64,000 nt of DNA from positions 372,001-436,000 of the forward strand of contig NZ_LZEW01000012.1 of NCBI RefSeq assembly GCF_001676155.1. The letters run 5' to 3'. Position numbers and translations under genes: made by a program. The notes beneath the pieces were generated by a model. It ran no database searches, was not told the DNA's origin, and worked only from the letters and a program-made list of their open reading frames with translations. Numbering within the stretch: position 1 is the stretch's first letter; every line of letters starts with the position of its first letter. Origin of the DNA: Morganella psychrotolerans. Lineage in GTDB: Bacteria; Pseudomonadota; Gammaproteobacteria; Enterobacterales; Enterobacteriaceae. Shown here piece by piece: positions 17,712 through 27,383 of this stretch.

Positions 17712-17957
17712 ATGCCATTCTCCCCGGAAGACAAAGCCGTTTTATTAGCGGTAAAAGGTGTTGGCGCCAAAGTGGTTGAGCGCCTGGAACAGATGGGTTT
17801 CTCAACACTGACTCAGCTTGCCACCGCTGATGCGCCCTCACTGCTCAGTGCCGGTGCGGCGCTGACCGGCTCTACCTGCTGGCGCAACAGCCCGCTGGCA
17901 AGAAAAGCCATTGAATCTGCTATTGCGGCGGCAAAACTGACACACGTAAAATCCTGA
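17712..17957 (+). CDS. Small helix-hairpin-helix protein
   Basis: An 81-residue protein started at the ATG at 17712, which has GGAGG upstream; an earlier in-frame ATG at 17679 lies inside the ERIC element and is unlikely. The sequence AVLLAVKGVGAKVVERLEQMGFSTLTQLATAD is a helix-hairpin-helix fold like those that bind DNA non-specifically or form part of larger nucleic-acid enzymes. The specific role is unknown. It ends one base before the cdaR start, so the two are almost certainly cotranscribed and possibly translationally coupled. Confidence 0.75.
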   Translation: MPFSPEDKAVLLAVKGVGAKVVERLEQMGFSTLTQLATADAPSLLSAGAALTGSTCWRNSPLARKAIESAIAAAKLTHVKS

Positions 17958-17958
17958 T

Positions 17959-19083
17959 ATGACCCCGGCCCGGCTTGACCAGCGAACCGCGCGGCTGATT
18001 GTTCAGCGGACTATGCAAATCCTCAGTTATTCTGTGAATGTGATGAATGCAGAGGGTGTGATTATTGCTTCCGGTGATCCGCAGCGGGTCAACCAGCGCC
18101 ATGAAGGTGCTGTGCTGGCACTGACGGAAAACCGGATTGTTGAGATCGATGAGGCAACGGCAGCGACGCTGAAAGGGGTAAAACCGGGGATTAATCTGCC
18201 GGTTATTTTCCGCGACAGCATGGTCGGTGTGGTCGGGATCTCCGGTAAGCCGGATGAGGTGCGCAACTATGCCGAACTGGTGCGCATGGCCGCCGAACTG
18301 GTTCTTGAGCAGGTTGATTTACTTGAAAAATCACAGTGGGACAGGCGTTATCGTGATGAACTTGTCAGTCAACTGATAAGCCCGGAGCAGCAGCCGCAGT
18401 CCGTTAACTCTATCGCCGCTTATCTCGGGATCTCCCCTGACAAACCCCGTGTTGCGCTGATCCTCTCTCTGCCTGCGCCGGATCATGAGCAATTTCATCA
18501 GTTAGTCGAATACATTGATAATCTGAAAATGGATCTTCTGGTCAGTATTCGTGGCATCAATTCTCTTGTTGTCCTCAAACCTGTCACATGTGATGAGAAT
18601 TTCCAGCTGGTTTCGCCGTTGCGCAAACAGTTACAGGCATTACGGCGGCAGCTACCCTCTTCGCCTGAATTGCTGATGTATGTCGGTGGTTTTTTTCATG
18701 CAAATAACGGATTGCACCGGTCATGGCAGAGCGCCTGCGCGGTACAACAGCTCGGGCTGACCCCGGCGTATGAACAGAAAACGATTTTTTATGATGAGGT
18801 TAAGCTGCCTGCATTATTGCAGGGATTCCGTGATAGCTGGGAAGCGGCGGAACTGACCTCGGCATGGCAGCAACTGAAGGCGGCAGACACCAGAAAGGTG
18901 TTATGCCACACACTGAAGACCTATTTTGATCAGAATTGTGATCTGTCTCAAACTACAAAAATGCTGCATATTCATACAAATACGCTGCGCTATCGCCTCA
19001 CGCGTGTTGAATCGATTACTGGCTTAAATATCAATAAATTAGAATCAATTATGCAGCTGTATTTCGGGATACTCACCGAATAG
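17959..19083 (+). CDS. cdaR: Sugar diacid regulator, CdaR/SdaR family activator
   Basis: Cytoplasmic transcription activator that in E. coli responds to glycerate, galactarate or glucarate. The 374 residues consist of an N-terminal diacid-recognition domain (about 5-135, with IIASGDPQRVNQRHEGA and GVVGISGKPDEVRNYA) and a C-terminal PucR-type helix-turn-helix (HIHTNTLRYRLTRVESITG). Its position immediately upstream of a GntP-type permease and a glycerate kinase fits local control of that pair. There is little ribosome binding site of its own, consistent with coupling to the small gene before it. Confidence 0.93.
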   Translation: MTPARLDQRTARLIVQRTMQILSYSVNVMNAEGVIIASGDPQRVNQRHEGAVLALTENRIVEIDEATAATLKGVKPGINLPVIFRDSMVGVVGISGKPDEVRNYAELVRMAAELVLEQVDLLEKSQWDRRYRDELVSQLISPEQQPQSVNSIAAYLGISPDKPRVALILSLPAPDHEQFHQLVEYIDNLKMDLLVSIRGINSLVVLKPVTCDENFQLVSPLRKQLQALRRQLPSSPELLMYVGGFFHANNGLHRSWQSACAVQQLGLTPAYEQKTIFYDEVKLPALLQGFRDSWEAAELTSAWQQLKAADTRKVLCHTLKTYFDQNCDLSQTTKMLHIHTNTLRYRLTRVESITGLNINKLESIMQLYFGILTE

Positions 19084-19220
19084 TCTTTTGTGGCATCCTA
19101 CAATTTACGCCATTCCGGCTACCCGTTTTTTGTCGGAACCTCTCAAGCTAATCCTGTTCTGCCGCGCCATAATAAACTCCGTTTTATTCAAATAATCATA
19201 ATTACCGGAGGAGACTGCTC

Positions 19221-20486
19221 ATGGTGACAGTTTCAGCATTGGGCGCAATGGTTGCGCTGGTTGTGGCAATAGGGTTAATACTTAAAAAAGTACCGCCGGT
19301 TTACGGGATGATGGCGGGCGCACTGGCCGGAGGGCTGGTTGGCGGGGCTGATCTGATACAGACGGTGACGCTGATGGTGACCGGCGCACAGGGCATAACT
19401 AATGCTGTGCTGCGTATTCTTGCCGCCGGTATTCTGGCAGGGGTTCTGATTGAGTCAGGTGCGGCAAATACCATTGCCGAAACCATCGTCCGCAAAGTCG
19501 GTGAAAAGCGGGCATTGCTGGCATTGGCCGTCGCGACGCTGTTACTGACTGCTGTCGGCGTATTTATTGATGTTGCGGTAATTACGGTTTCACCGATTGC
19601 GCTGGCGATAGCACACCGCGCTGATCTCTCCAAAATGGCGATTCTGCTGGCAATGATTGGCGGCGGGAAAGCCGGTAACGTGATGTCACCGAACCCGAAC
19701 ACCATTGCGGCGGCAGATAACTTTAACGTGCCGCTCACCTCACTGATGGCAGCAGGTATTGTCCCCGGGATTTTTGGGCTGATTGTGGCGTATTTCCTGG
19801 CGAAACGTCTGGTTCACCGTGGCTCGAAAGTGGCAAAAGAAGAGCTGATTGTGACGCAGCATGGTGAATTACCGGGTTTCTGGGCATCAATGAGTGCACC
19901 GCTGGTCGCGATTTTTCTGCTGTCACTGCGTCCGATTGCGGGTATCAGTGTTGATCCGCTGATCGCACTGCCGCTGGGTGGATTAACCGGGGCGCTGATT
20001 ATGGGGCGCATCCGCCAATCCAATCACTTTATTACTTCTGGTCTGAGCCGTATGGCACCGGTTGCGATTATGCTGCTGGGTACCGGAACACTGGCGGGTA
20101 TTATCGCCAACTCCGGGTTAAAAGATGTACTGATTAACGGGCTGACCGCCTCGGGATTACCGTCCTATTTACTGGCACCGATTTCCGGGGCGCTGATGTC
20201 GATGGCAACCGCCTCAACAACCGCCGGTACTGCGGTGGCATCTGCGGTATTCAGCTCCACACTGCTTGACCTTGGTGTGACAGCACTGGCAGGTGCGGCG
20301 ATGGTCCACGCCGGTGCCGTGGTACTTGATCAGATGCCGCACGGCAGTTTCTTCCATGCGACGGGCGGTTGTGTGAATATGCAGGTACATGAGCGTCTGA
20401 AGCTGCTGCCATATGAAACCCTGGTCGGGCTGTCGATAGCCATTGTTTCCACACTGATTTTTGGTGTCTTCGGATTTGGCGGTTAA
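19221..20486 (+). CDS. GntP-family permease, probable glycerate/gluconate transporter
   Basis: A 421-residue inner-membrane transporter of the gluconate:H+ symporter family with about twelve hydrophobic segments. Conserved features include MIGGGKAGNVMSPNPNTIA and the C-terminal HAGAVVLDQMPHGSFFH. The start at 19221 follows ACCGGAGGAG. It sits between cdaR and a glycerate kinase, separated from the latter by only 10 bases, so the most economical substrate is glycerate, though gluconate or another hydroxy acid cannot be excluded. The 137-base gap after cdaR could hold a CdaR-controlled promoter. Confidence 0.88.
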   Translation: MVTVSALGAMVALVVAIGLILKKVPPVYGMMAGALAGGLVGGADLIQTVTLMVTGAQGITNAVLRILAAGILAGVLIESGAANTIAETIVRKVGEKRALLALAVATLLLTAVGVFIDVAVITVSPIALAIAHRADLSKMAILLAMIGGGKAGNVMSPNPNTIAAADNFNVPLTSLMAAGIVPGIFGLIVAYFLAKRLVHRGSKVAKEELIVTQHGELPGFWASMSAPLVAIFLLSLRPIAGISVDPLIALPLGGLTGALIMGRIRQSNHFITSGLSRMAPVAIMLLGTGTLAGIIANSGLKDVLINGLTASGLPSYLLAPISGALMSMATASTTAGTAVASAVFSSTLLDLGVTALAGAAMVHAGAVVLDQMPHGSFFHATGGCVNMQVHERLKLLPYETLVGLSIAIVSTLIFGVFGFGG

Positions 20487-20496
20487 AGGAGTAAGT

Positions 20497-21660
20497 ATGA
20501 AAATAGTGATAGCACCGGATTCTTTTAAAGAGAGCCTGACCGCCATGCAGGTTGCAGATGCTGTGGAAGCCGGTTTTAAAATGATTTTCCCGGATGCGCA
20601 GTACATTAAACTACCGATGGCAGATGGCGGGGAAGGGACGGTTGTCTCAATGATTGAGGCGACACAGGGAATTTTGAAAGAAGTGACGGTTACTGCCCCG
20701 CTGGGCAATAAAGTCACTGCGTTCTACGGGCTGTCCGGTGACGGTAAAACTGCGGTGATTGAAATGGCGGCGGCATCCGGTTTACATCTGGTGCCGGCGG
20801 CACTGCGTGACCCGCGTATCACCACAACATTTGGCACCGGTGAACTGATCCTGGCGGCGCTGGATGATGGCGCTGAAAAAATTATCCTCGGGATCGGCGG
20901 CAGTGCCACAAATGACGGCGGTGCAGGCATGATGCAGGCGCTGGGTGCGGTATTGCGTGATACTCAGGGCTATTCTTTATCATTTGGCGGCAGTGCGCTG
21001 GCATCCCTGGCGTCTGTCGATATGCGGGAATTGGATCCGCGTCTGTCACTGACTGAATTTGTCGTTGCCTGTGATGTCAATAATCCGCTGTGCGGACCAA
21101 AAGGCGCGTCTGCCACTTTCGGACCGCAGAAAGGGGCAACGCCGGCGGTTGTTACAGAGCTGGATGCTGCACTGCACCATTATGGTGAAATCATTGAATC
21201 CCTGACCGGAAAATCAGTGATTGATGTCGCGGGAGCCGGTGCGGCAGGTGGCATGGGTGTTCCGCTGATGGCGTGGCTGGATGCTAAAATGCAGCCGGGT
21301 ATAGAGATGGTTATCGAAACCCTGGATCTGCACAGTGTGGTACAGGGCGCAGATTTGGTTATCACCGGTGAAGGGCGCATGGACAGCCAGACCATTCACG
21401 GGAAAACCCCGGTGGGTGTGGCGCGGGTGGCGAAAGCCTGTGGTATACCGGTTATCGCACTGGTTGGTGGTATGAGTGATGATTATGCGATAGTGCATGA
21501 CCACGGCATTGACGCGGTTTTCTCTGTTGTCCGTGGTATCAGTTCTCAGGAGGACGCACTGGCGCAGGCGGCACAGAATGTTGAGGTTACCGCCCGTAAT
21601 GTGGCTGCCGTCCTGGCAATGAAAATATCCCCGTCATACTTCAGGATGCCCGGGTGTTGA
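20497..21660 (+). CDS. Glycerate 2-kinase (GarK/GlxK family), C-terminus supplied by an ERIC element
   Basis: Phosphorylates D-glycerate to 2-phosphoglycerate. The start at 20497 (MKIVIAPDSFKESLTAMQVA) follows AAAGGAG and is preferred to a frame opening inside the permease gene. The 387 residues show the N-terminal DSFKESLTA, the central LPMADGGEGT, GIGGSATNDGGAGM and the C-terminal VITGEGRMDSQT of the family. The final 11 residues and stop codon lie inside the ERIC copy beginning at 21626, so the native C-terminus has been replaced; only the extreme tail is affected, so activity is probably kept. It could be named garK or glxK; sequence alone does not choose. Confidence 0.93.
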   Translation: MKIVIAPDSFKESLTAMQVADAVEAGFKMIFPDAQYIKLPMADGGEGTVVSMIEATQGILKEVTVTAPLGNKVTAFYGLSGDGKTAVIEMAAASGLHLVPAALRDPRITTTFGTGELILAALDDGAEKIILGIGGSATNDGGAGMMQALGAVLRDTQGYSLSFGGSALASLASVDMRELDPRLSLTEFVVACDVNNPLCGPKGASATFGPQKGATPAVVTELDAALHHYGEIIESLTGKSVIDVAGAGAAGGMGVPLMAWLDAKMQPGIEMVIETLDLHSVVQGADLVITGEGRMDSQTIHGKTPVGVARVAKACGIPVIALVGGMSDDYAIVHDHGIDAVFSVVRGISSQEDALAQAAQNVEVTARNVAAVLAMKISPSYFRMPGC

Positions 21661-21751
21661 CTGCACTCAGCCCGCCGGGTCACATACTGATGTATGCTCC
21701 CCGGCGATCTTCGTTTGTCGCCTACAGGCATCCCGAATTATTTAGGGTATA
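21626..21751 (-). repeat. ERIC element, full length, overlapping the glycerate kinase 3' end
   Basis: A 126-base copy whose ends resemble the element at 29.0 kb, with the palindromic core CACATACTGATGTATG. Its first 35 bases encode the kinase C-terminus and stop. Confidence 0.88.
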
Positions 21752-21876
21752 TACTCTTATTCATTCAAACTGCAGGTTCGTTGGCTGCTCTCAGATAGCC
21801 GGGTCACATAGTTTATCTATGCTCCCCGTCTATCTTCACTTGCCGCCTGCCTGCAACTTGAATGACGTTGAGTATA
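21750..21876 (-). repeat. ERIC element, full length, abutting the previous copy
   Basis: A 127-base element with ends TATACTCTTATTCATTC and GAATGACGTTGAGTATA. It shares its terminal TA with the neighbouring copy, so two full ERIC copies lie back to back. Together they fill the convergent gap between the kinase and the next gene. Confidence 0.88.
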
Positions 21877-21886
21877 GAATAAAAAG

Positions 21887-22729
21887 TCAGTAATATTCGT
21901 AGCGGGATTCCAGTGTGATCCCGCTGCTCTGAATAGCGGCAGAATCCTGTAACTGAATCGCTTTAATCATGGTCTGTAATTCACAGTTTCCGTACTGATC
22001 CCATTTAAAACAGGTATAAGAGTAGGCGCTCTTACCCCAGAATGTCGGTAATTTTTGGGTAATATTAATGACCTGCTTCTGATCGTTGTAGGCATATTCC
22101 TGCGTCATTACATTCGGCTGATCTTTCTCTGTCAGCAGGCCGTCATCGTTATAACGGTAGATAGTGATCCGCGTTTCATCCCCTTCAGTCTCTTTTTCAG
22201 ACGCCAGACGGTTTTCGTGATAACGATACCGGGTTTCTGTCTGCCAGGTATCCCCTTCCGGTTTTATTTCATACGATTCTGTCAGGTGGGTTATCCGCTG
22301 GTCTGCATCCCGCCCGTAGTCCTGGCTGATAAGGGTGTTCAGCTGAGTATCTTCCGGGGTGCTGCTGTTGATAGTGAGCATGACCTGATCCGGAAATCCC
22401 GGAGCAACATGTGTGGTTTGGGTAATCGGCACCTGTCCCTCTTCCATCGCCATTTCACGGTATTCATAATCATATTGTGTGAGGGCGGCACAGGAATCGA
22501 ACTGAATTTTTTCTTTTACCCACAGGATAAGCCCCATAGAGCGGTAAGAGGTGGTACTGATTGATTTAACCGGACCGTGATACGCGGTCCCGGTAACAAT
22601 AAAGGTATTTTGCTGATTAATCGTCCGTGCTGTTTCATCACACTGAACGGGTGTGGCGGCATTACTGCTCAGCGGGATCGCAAAAAGGAGTGCTGTCATG
22701 CTCATCATCTTATTCATGTGGCGGGCCAT
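21887..22729 (-). CDS. Exported protein, YnfC-like (UPF0257) family
   Basis: A 280-residue protein with an N-terminal signal sequence (TALLFAIPLSSNA, cleavage likely near residue 25) and no lipobox. The body has tyrosine-rich repeats of the YRYNDDGLLTEK/YAYNDQKQV type, like RHS/YD repeats, and ends with a CFKWDQYGNCELQ ... SRYEYY pattern. From memory this resembles E. coli YnfC, which ends in a similar Cys-containing segment and DYY, so I suggest a distant relative. Two ATGs (22729, 22717) are possible starts; neither has a strong ribosome site. Function is unknown. It stands alone between ERIC elements. Confidence 0.65.
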   Translation of the reverse strand: MARHMNKMMSMTALLFAIPLSSNAATPVQCDETARTINQQNTFIVTGTAYHGPVKSISTTSYRSMGLILWVKEKIQFDSCAALTQYDYEYREMAMEEGQVPITQTTHVAPGFPDQVMLTINSSTPEDTQLNTLISQDYGRDADQRITHLTESYEIKPEGDTWQTETRYRYHENRLASEKETEGDETRITIYRYNDDGLLTEKDQPNVMTQEYAYNDQKQVINITQKLPTFWGKSAYSYTCFKWDQYGNCELQTMIKAIQLQDSAAIQSSGITLESRYEYY

Positions 22730-22806
22730 TTCATCAGTACAATTTTAAAGGAAAATCAAAAACCGGATAAAATAAAGTAATTCATTAAATTTTATAAAAA
22801 ATAATA

Positions 22807-22932
22807 TCTACCCAACGTCATTCAAGATGCAGGCAGGCGGCAAGGGAAGACCGCAGGGGAGCATACATAAGTATGTGACCCGGCGGGCTGAGTGCAGCCA
22901 ACGAACCTGCAGTTTGAATGAATAAGGGTATT
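22807..22932 (+). repeat. ERIC element, full length
   Basis: A 126-base copy running from TCTACCCAACGTCATTC to GAATGAATAAGGGTATT, with the core GGGGAGCATACATAAGTATG that most resembles the classical ERIC centre. Confidence 0.9.
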
Positions 22933-23249
22933 TCTTGTTTGAATCTAATAACAAATGTCACACAAAGCTATCGGAATAGTGAGGGAAAATTATTTTTTTA
23001 CTGATGAATTTCCGCATTAAGTAGCCCGTAACGAATCATTAACCAGTTTATAACACTGTTGTTTGCCGGAAAAACACCCGATTTTGACCGGATATTATTC
23101 TTCATATGATGCAATTATCTCCCTGTGTGATTTGCTTTTCAGAATAAAAAGCCTGATTAATAACATGAAAATAAAGCATTAATTTATGTAATGCGCGTAA
23201 TTTACTGATTTTGCGGTAACTCAGCAGATAACCGACGGGGATATTTCCG
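22933..23249 (+). other. livK upstream region, no gene seen
   Basis: 317 AT-rich bases without a credible open frame. It should carry the livK promoter and, by analogy with E. coli, Lrp sites, but no site is clear enough to place. GGGGATATTTCCG precedes the livK ATG. Confidence 0.5.
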
Positions 23250-24363
23250 ATGAATAAAAAAAATGAAAACAGCAATCATTGCCGGGGCAGTCTCTTGTGC
23301 ACTGAGTGCAACGGTATATGCAGAAGATATCAATGTTGCGGTTGTGGGGGCGATGTCCGGTCCGGTTGCGCAATATGGCGACATGGAATTTACCGGTGCG
23401 CGCCAGGCTGTTGAGGACATTAATGCCAAAGGTGGCATCAATGGTAATAAGCTGGTTATCAAAGAATATGATGATGCCTGTGATCCGAAGCAGGCGGTTG
23501 CGGTTGCCAATAAAGTTATTAATGACGGCATGCGCTATGTTATCGGGCACCTCTGCTCCTCTTCAACTCAACCTGCATCGGATATTTATGAAGATGAAGG
23601 GATACTGATGATCACCCCTGCGGCAACCAATGCGGACTTAACCACCCGTGGTTACTCTCTGATAATGCGCACCACAGGGCTGGATTCTGACCAGGGACCG
23701 ACTGCCGCGAAATACATTATGGATACGATTAAACCTCAGCGCATTGCCGTTGTACATGATAAGCAGCAGTACGGCGAAGGGCTGGCGCGTTCAGTTAAAG
23801 AGAGCCTGAATAAAGCCGGTGTGAAAGAGGTACTGTTTGAAGGTGTGACCGCAGGGGATAAAGATTTCTCCGCGCTGGTTGCCCGCCTGAAGAAAGAGAA
23901 TGTCGATTTTGTCTATTTCGGCGGCTATTACCCGGAAATGGGGCAGATTTTACGCCAGGCAAAACAGAACGGGCTGAATATCCGCTTTATGGGACCGGAA
24001 GGCGTGGGGAACTCTTCACTTTCCAATATCGCCGGTGACGCCTCAGAGGGCATGCTGGTAACACTGCCGAAACGCTATGACCAGGTTCCTGCGAACAAAC
24101 CGGTTGTTGATGCACTGAGTGCGAAAAAACTGGATGCATCAGGGCCGTTTATCTGGACAACCTATGCAGCACTGCAATCCCTGACTACTGCAATGACCCG
24201 CAGCGGCAGTATGGAACCGGCTGATCTCGCGGCTGACCTGAAAGCAAAACCGGTTGAAACGGTGATGGGCGAACTGAGCTGGACACCAAACGGTGACCTG
24301 AAAGGGTTTGAATTCGGCGTATTTGAGTGGCACAAAGACGGAACATCTTCACCGCTGAACTGA
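23250..24363 (+). CDS. livK: Branched-chain amino acid periplasmic binding protein, one apparent frameshift at the start
   Basis: Periplasmic receptor that delivers leucine (and isoleucine/valine) to LivHMGF. Removing one A from A8 at 23256-23263 extends the frame to the ATG at 23250, giving [20 protein letters not shown], a normal signal peptide ending near ATVYAE, and 370 residues in total. Without this correction only a start with no ribosome site remains. The mature protein has the periplasmic-binding-protein I fold with [20 protein letters not shown] and [11 protein letters not shown]. It is the first gene of livKHMGF; there is no second receptor (livJ) in the window. Confidence 0.95.
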
Positions 24364-24409
24364 TCCGCCTCAGTAACTTATGCAGGCCGTGTATTTCAGG
24401 GAGTGCGCT

Positions 24410-25336
24410 ATGTCAGAACAATTATTATATTTTACGCAGCAATTATTGAACGGATTAACGCTGGGAAGCACTTACGCTCTGATCGCTATCGGTTACACGA
24501 TGGTGTACGGCATTATCGGCATGATCAACTTTGCTCACGGCGAAGTTTATATGATTGGCAGTTACGTCTCGTTTATCGTGATTGCCGGTCTGATGATGCT
24601 GGGGATTGATGTCGGCTGGTTGCTGATAACCGCCGCATTTATTACCGCAATTGTGATTTCATCAGCGTATGGCTGGAGTATTGAACGGGTCGCATACCGG
24701 CCTGTCCGTCACTCAAAGCGGCTGATCGCGCTGATTTCGGCAATAGGAATGTCCATTTTTCTTCAGAACTTTGTCAGTCTGTCGCAAGGCTCGCGTGATC
24801 TCGCGCTGCCCGGGCTGATTGAGGGGCGCTGGACACTGGGCGAGAGCGGCGGGTTCGCCGCGACTGTCTCCGCCATGCAGATAACCATCTGGGCAGTGAC
24901 TGTGCTGGCAATGCTGGCGCTGACTCTGTTTATCCGCTATTCCCGCATGGGACGGGCGTGTCGCGCCTGCGCGGAAGATCTGAAAATGGCAGGTTTGCTC
25001 GGGATCAATACCGATCGCGTGATCGCGCTGACCTTTGTGATCGGCGCGGCAATGGCGGCGGTCGCCGGAGTCCTGTTAGGTCAGTTCTATGGCGTGATCA
25101 ATCCGTACATTGGCTTTATGGCCGGTATGAAAGCCTTTACCGCAGCCGTTCTCGGCGGGATCGGCAGTATTCCCGGAGCCATGATCGGCGGGCTGATCCT
25201 CGGTGTTTCCGAAGCGATGACCTCTGCGTATTTCAGTACGGAATACAAAGATGTGGTTTCATTCAGCTTGCTGATTATTGTGCTGCTGGTGATGCCGACC
25301 GGGATCTTAGGGCGTCCGGAGGTTGAGAAAGTATGA
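24410..25336 (+). CDS. livH: Branched-chain amino acid ABC permease LivH
   Basis: Inner-membrane permease subunit of the LIV transporter. The start at 24410 (MSEQLLYFTQQLLNG) matches the E. coli protein and follows a GGGAG; an in-frame ATG 30 bases earlier is not favoured. The 308 residues equal the E. coli length, with about eight membrane segments and conserved TLGSTYALIAIGYTMVYGII and GGIGSIPGAMIGG, the latter being part of the coupling helix region. It overlaps livM by four bases. Confidence 0.97.
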   Translation: MSEQLLYFTQQLLNGLTLGSTYALIAIGYTMVYGIIGMINFAHGEVYMIGSYVSFIVIAGLMMLGIDVGWLLITAAFITAIVISSAYGWSIERVAYRPVRHSKRLIALISAIGMSIFLQNFVSLSQGSRDLALPGLIEGRWTLGESGGFAATVSAMQITIWAVTVLAMLALTLFIRYSRMGRACRACAEDLKMAGLLGINTDRVIALTFVIGAAMAAVAGVLLGQFYGVINPYIGFMAGMKAFTAAVLGGIGSIPGAMIGGLILGVSEAMTSAYFSTEYKDVVSFSLLIIVLLVMPTGILGRPEVEKV

Positions 25337-26616
25337 CAAAATCTCACTGGGTAAACGCCATTATCGCCACTGTGACGCTGTTTGTTCTGGCCTCGGTCAT
25401 GATGGGGCTGCAACTGTCACTCGACGGTACACAGCTTGTTGTGCGCAACGCTGACAGTATCCGCTGGGAGTGGATCGGCATTGGCTGTGTGATGGTCTTT
25501 GTTTTTCAACTGGTGCGTCCGTCACTGAAACAACTGACAGCACGTCTGCCGAAAAAAAATTGGCTGCTGCCGGATTTTGACGGCTCCACCACATCTCAAA
25601 AAATTATTGCCGGGCTGATTATTGTCGCCGCTATTATCTGGCCGTTTATTGTTTCACGCGGCAGTGTGGACATCGCTACCTTAACACTGATTTATGTGAT
25701 GCTCGGCCTCGGGCTGAATGTGGTTGTCGGGCTGTCCGGGCTGCTGGTGCTGGGCTATGCGGGGTTTTATGCCATCGGCGCTTACACCTACGGGCTGATG
25801 AATCACTATTTCGGCTGGGGATTCTGGCAGAGCCTGCCGCTGGCAGGCATTGTTGCGGCACTCTCCGGATTGCTGCTCGGCTTCCCGGTGTTGCGGTTGC
25901 GGGGGGATTATCTGGCGATTGTCACTCTCGGATTCGGGGAAATTGTCCGTATTCTGCTGCTTAATAATACCGAATTTACCGGCGGGCCTAACGGGATCAG
26001 TCAGATCCCGAAACCCACTCTGTTCGGGCTGGAATTTGGCAGAACCGCCAAAGAGGGCGGTTGGGATACTTTTCATAATTTCTTTGGTCTGGCGTATGAC
26101 CCGGGTCACCGCATTATTTTCCTCTATCTGGTCGCGCTGCTGCTGGTTATTATCACCTTGTTTATTATTAACAGGTTACTGCGCATGCCGATGGGACGTG
26201 CCTGGGAAGCACTGCGCGAAGATGAAATTGCCTGCCGCTCTTTAGGGTTAAGTCCGACACGCATTAAACTGACGGCGTTCACTATCAGTGCTGCCTTTGC
26301 CGGTATTGCCGGAACCTTGTTTGCTGCACGTCAGGGATTTATCAGCCCTGAATCCTTCACCTTTGCTGAATCAGCCTTTGTGCTGGCAGTTGTGGTGCTG
26401 GGCGGCATGGGATCACAAACCTCCGTTATCCTTGCAGCCGTGATCCTCGTCGTTTCCCGTGAAATGATGCGGGATCTTAACGCCTACAGCATGTTACTGC
26501 TTGGCGCACTGATGGTACTGATGATGGTCTGGCGTCCGCAGGGATTACTGCCGATGTCACGTCCGCACCTGAAAATTCGCACCGGCTCCGCTGAAAAAAC
26601 CGGAGGTGCGCAATGA
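25333..26616 (+). CDS. livM: Branched-chain amino acid ABC permease LivM
   Basis: Second permease subunit of the LIV system, 427 residues with about ten membrane segments. A variable cytoplasmic/periplasmic N-terminal part (1-110) precedes the conserved LGLNVVVGLSGLLVLGYAGF and the loop GGMGSQTSVILAA near the C-terminus. Start and stop overlap livH and livG by four bases each (ATGA), so translation is coupled. An A8 run at 25552-25559 is in frame, showing that not all long runs here are miscounted. Confidence 0.97.
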   Translation: MTKSHWVNAIIATVTLFVLASVMMGLQLSLDGTQLVVRNADSIRWEWIGIGCVMVFVFQLVRPSLKQLTARLPKKNWLLPDFDGSTTSQKIIAGLIIVAAIIWPFIVSRGSVDIATLTLIYVMLGLGLNVVVGLSGLLVLGYAGFYAIGAYTYGLMNHYFGWGFWQSLPLAGIVAALSGLLLGFPVLRLRGDYLAIVTLGFGEIVRILLLNNTEFTGGPNGISQIPKPTLFGLEFGRTAKEGGWDTFHNFFGLAYDPGHRIIFLYLVALLLVIITLFIINRLLRMPMGRAWEALREDEIACRSLGLSPTRIKLTAFTISAAFAGIAGTLFAARQGFISPESFTFAESAFVLAVVVLGGMGSQTSVILAAVILVVSREMMRDLNAYSMLLLGALMVLMMVWRPQGLLPMSRPHLKIRTGSAEKTGGAQ

Positions 26617-27383
26617 CAGACACATTATTGCAGGTATCAGACCTGACGATGCGCTTCGGCGGATTACTGGCGGTAAATCAGGTTTCACTGCATCTGAATA
26701 AGGGCGAAATTGTCTCGCTGATTGGCCCGAATGGTGCCGGAAAAACCACTATTTTCAACTGTTTAACCGGGTTTTATAAACCGGCTGGCGGAGAGATCCT
26801 GCTGCGCGGTAAACCGGTACAGGGCTTATCCGGGCAGGCTATCGCAAAGCGCGGGATGATCCGCACTTTTCAGCATGTGCGCCTGTTTAAAGAGATGACG
26901 GTGATTGAAAACCTGCTGGTGGCGCAGCATCAGCACCACAAAAGCGGGTTGCTGGCAGGATTGCTGACCCTGCCGTCATTTCGCCGTGATCAGCGCGAAG
27001 CCATGGAAAATGCGGTTATGTGGCTGGAGCGCACCGGGCTTACTGCGGTGGCAAACCGGCAGGCAGGAAACCTGGCGTATGGTCAGCAGCGGCGGCTGGA
27101 AATCGCCCGCTGTATGGTGACCCGCCCGGATATTCTGATGCTGGATGAACCCGCCGCCGGGCTGAACCCGAAAGAAACAGACGATTTGGATGCGCTGATT
27201 ATTGAACTGCGTGCAAAGCACAGCGTATCTGTATTATTGATTGAGCATGATATGAAACTGGTGATGGGCATTTCTGACCGGATCTATGTGGTAAACCAGG
27301 GAACACCACTGGCAAACGGCACACCGGCTGAAATTCGTAATCATCCTGATGTGATCCGCGCGTATTTAGGGGAGGCGTATTAA
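26613..27383 (+). CDS. livG: Branched-chain amino acid ABC ATPase LivG
   Basis: ATP-binding subunit of the LIV importer. The 256 residues show Walker A GPNGAGKTT, an ABC signature of the LivG type (LAYGQQRRLEIARCM), Walker B ILMLDEPAAGLNPKE and the H-loop LIEHDMK. Length is that of E. coli LivG (255). It overlaps livM and touches livF. Confidence 0.97.
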   Translation: MTDTLLQVSDLTMRFGGLLAVNQVSLHLNKGEIVSLIGPNGAGKTTIFNCLTGFYKPAGGEILLRGKPVQGLSGQAIAKRGMIRTFQHVRLFKEMTVIENLLVAQHQHHKSGLLAGLLTLPSFRRDQREAMENAVMWLERTGLTAVANRQAGNLAYGQQRRLEIARCMVTRPDILMLDEPAAGLNPKETDDLDALIIELRAKHSVSVLLIEHDMKLVMGISDRIYVVNQGTPLANGTPAEIRNHPDVIRAYLGEAY

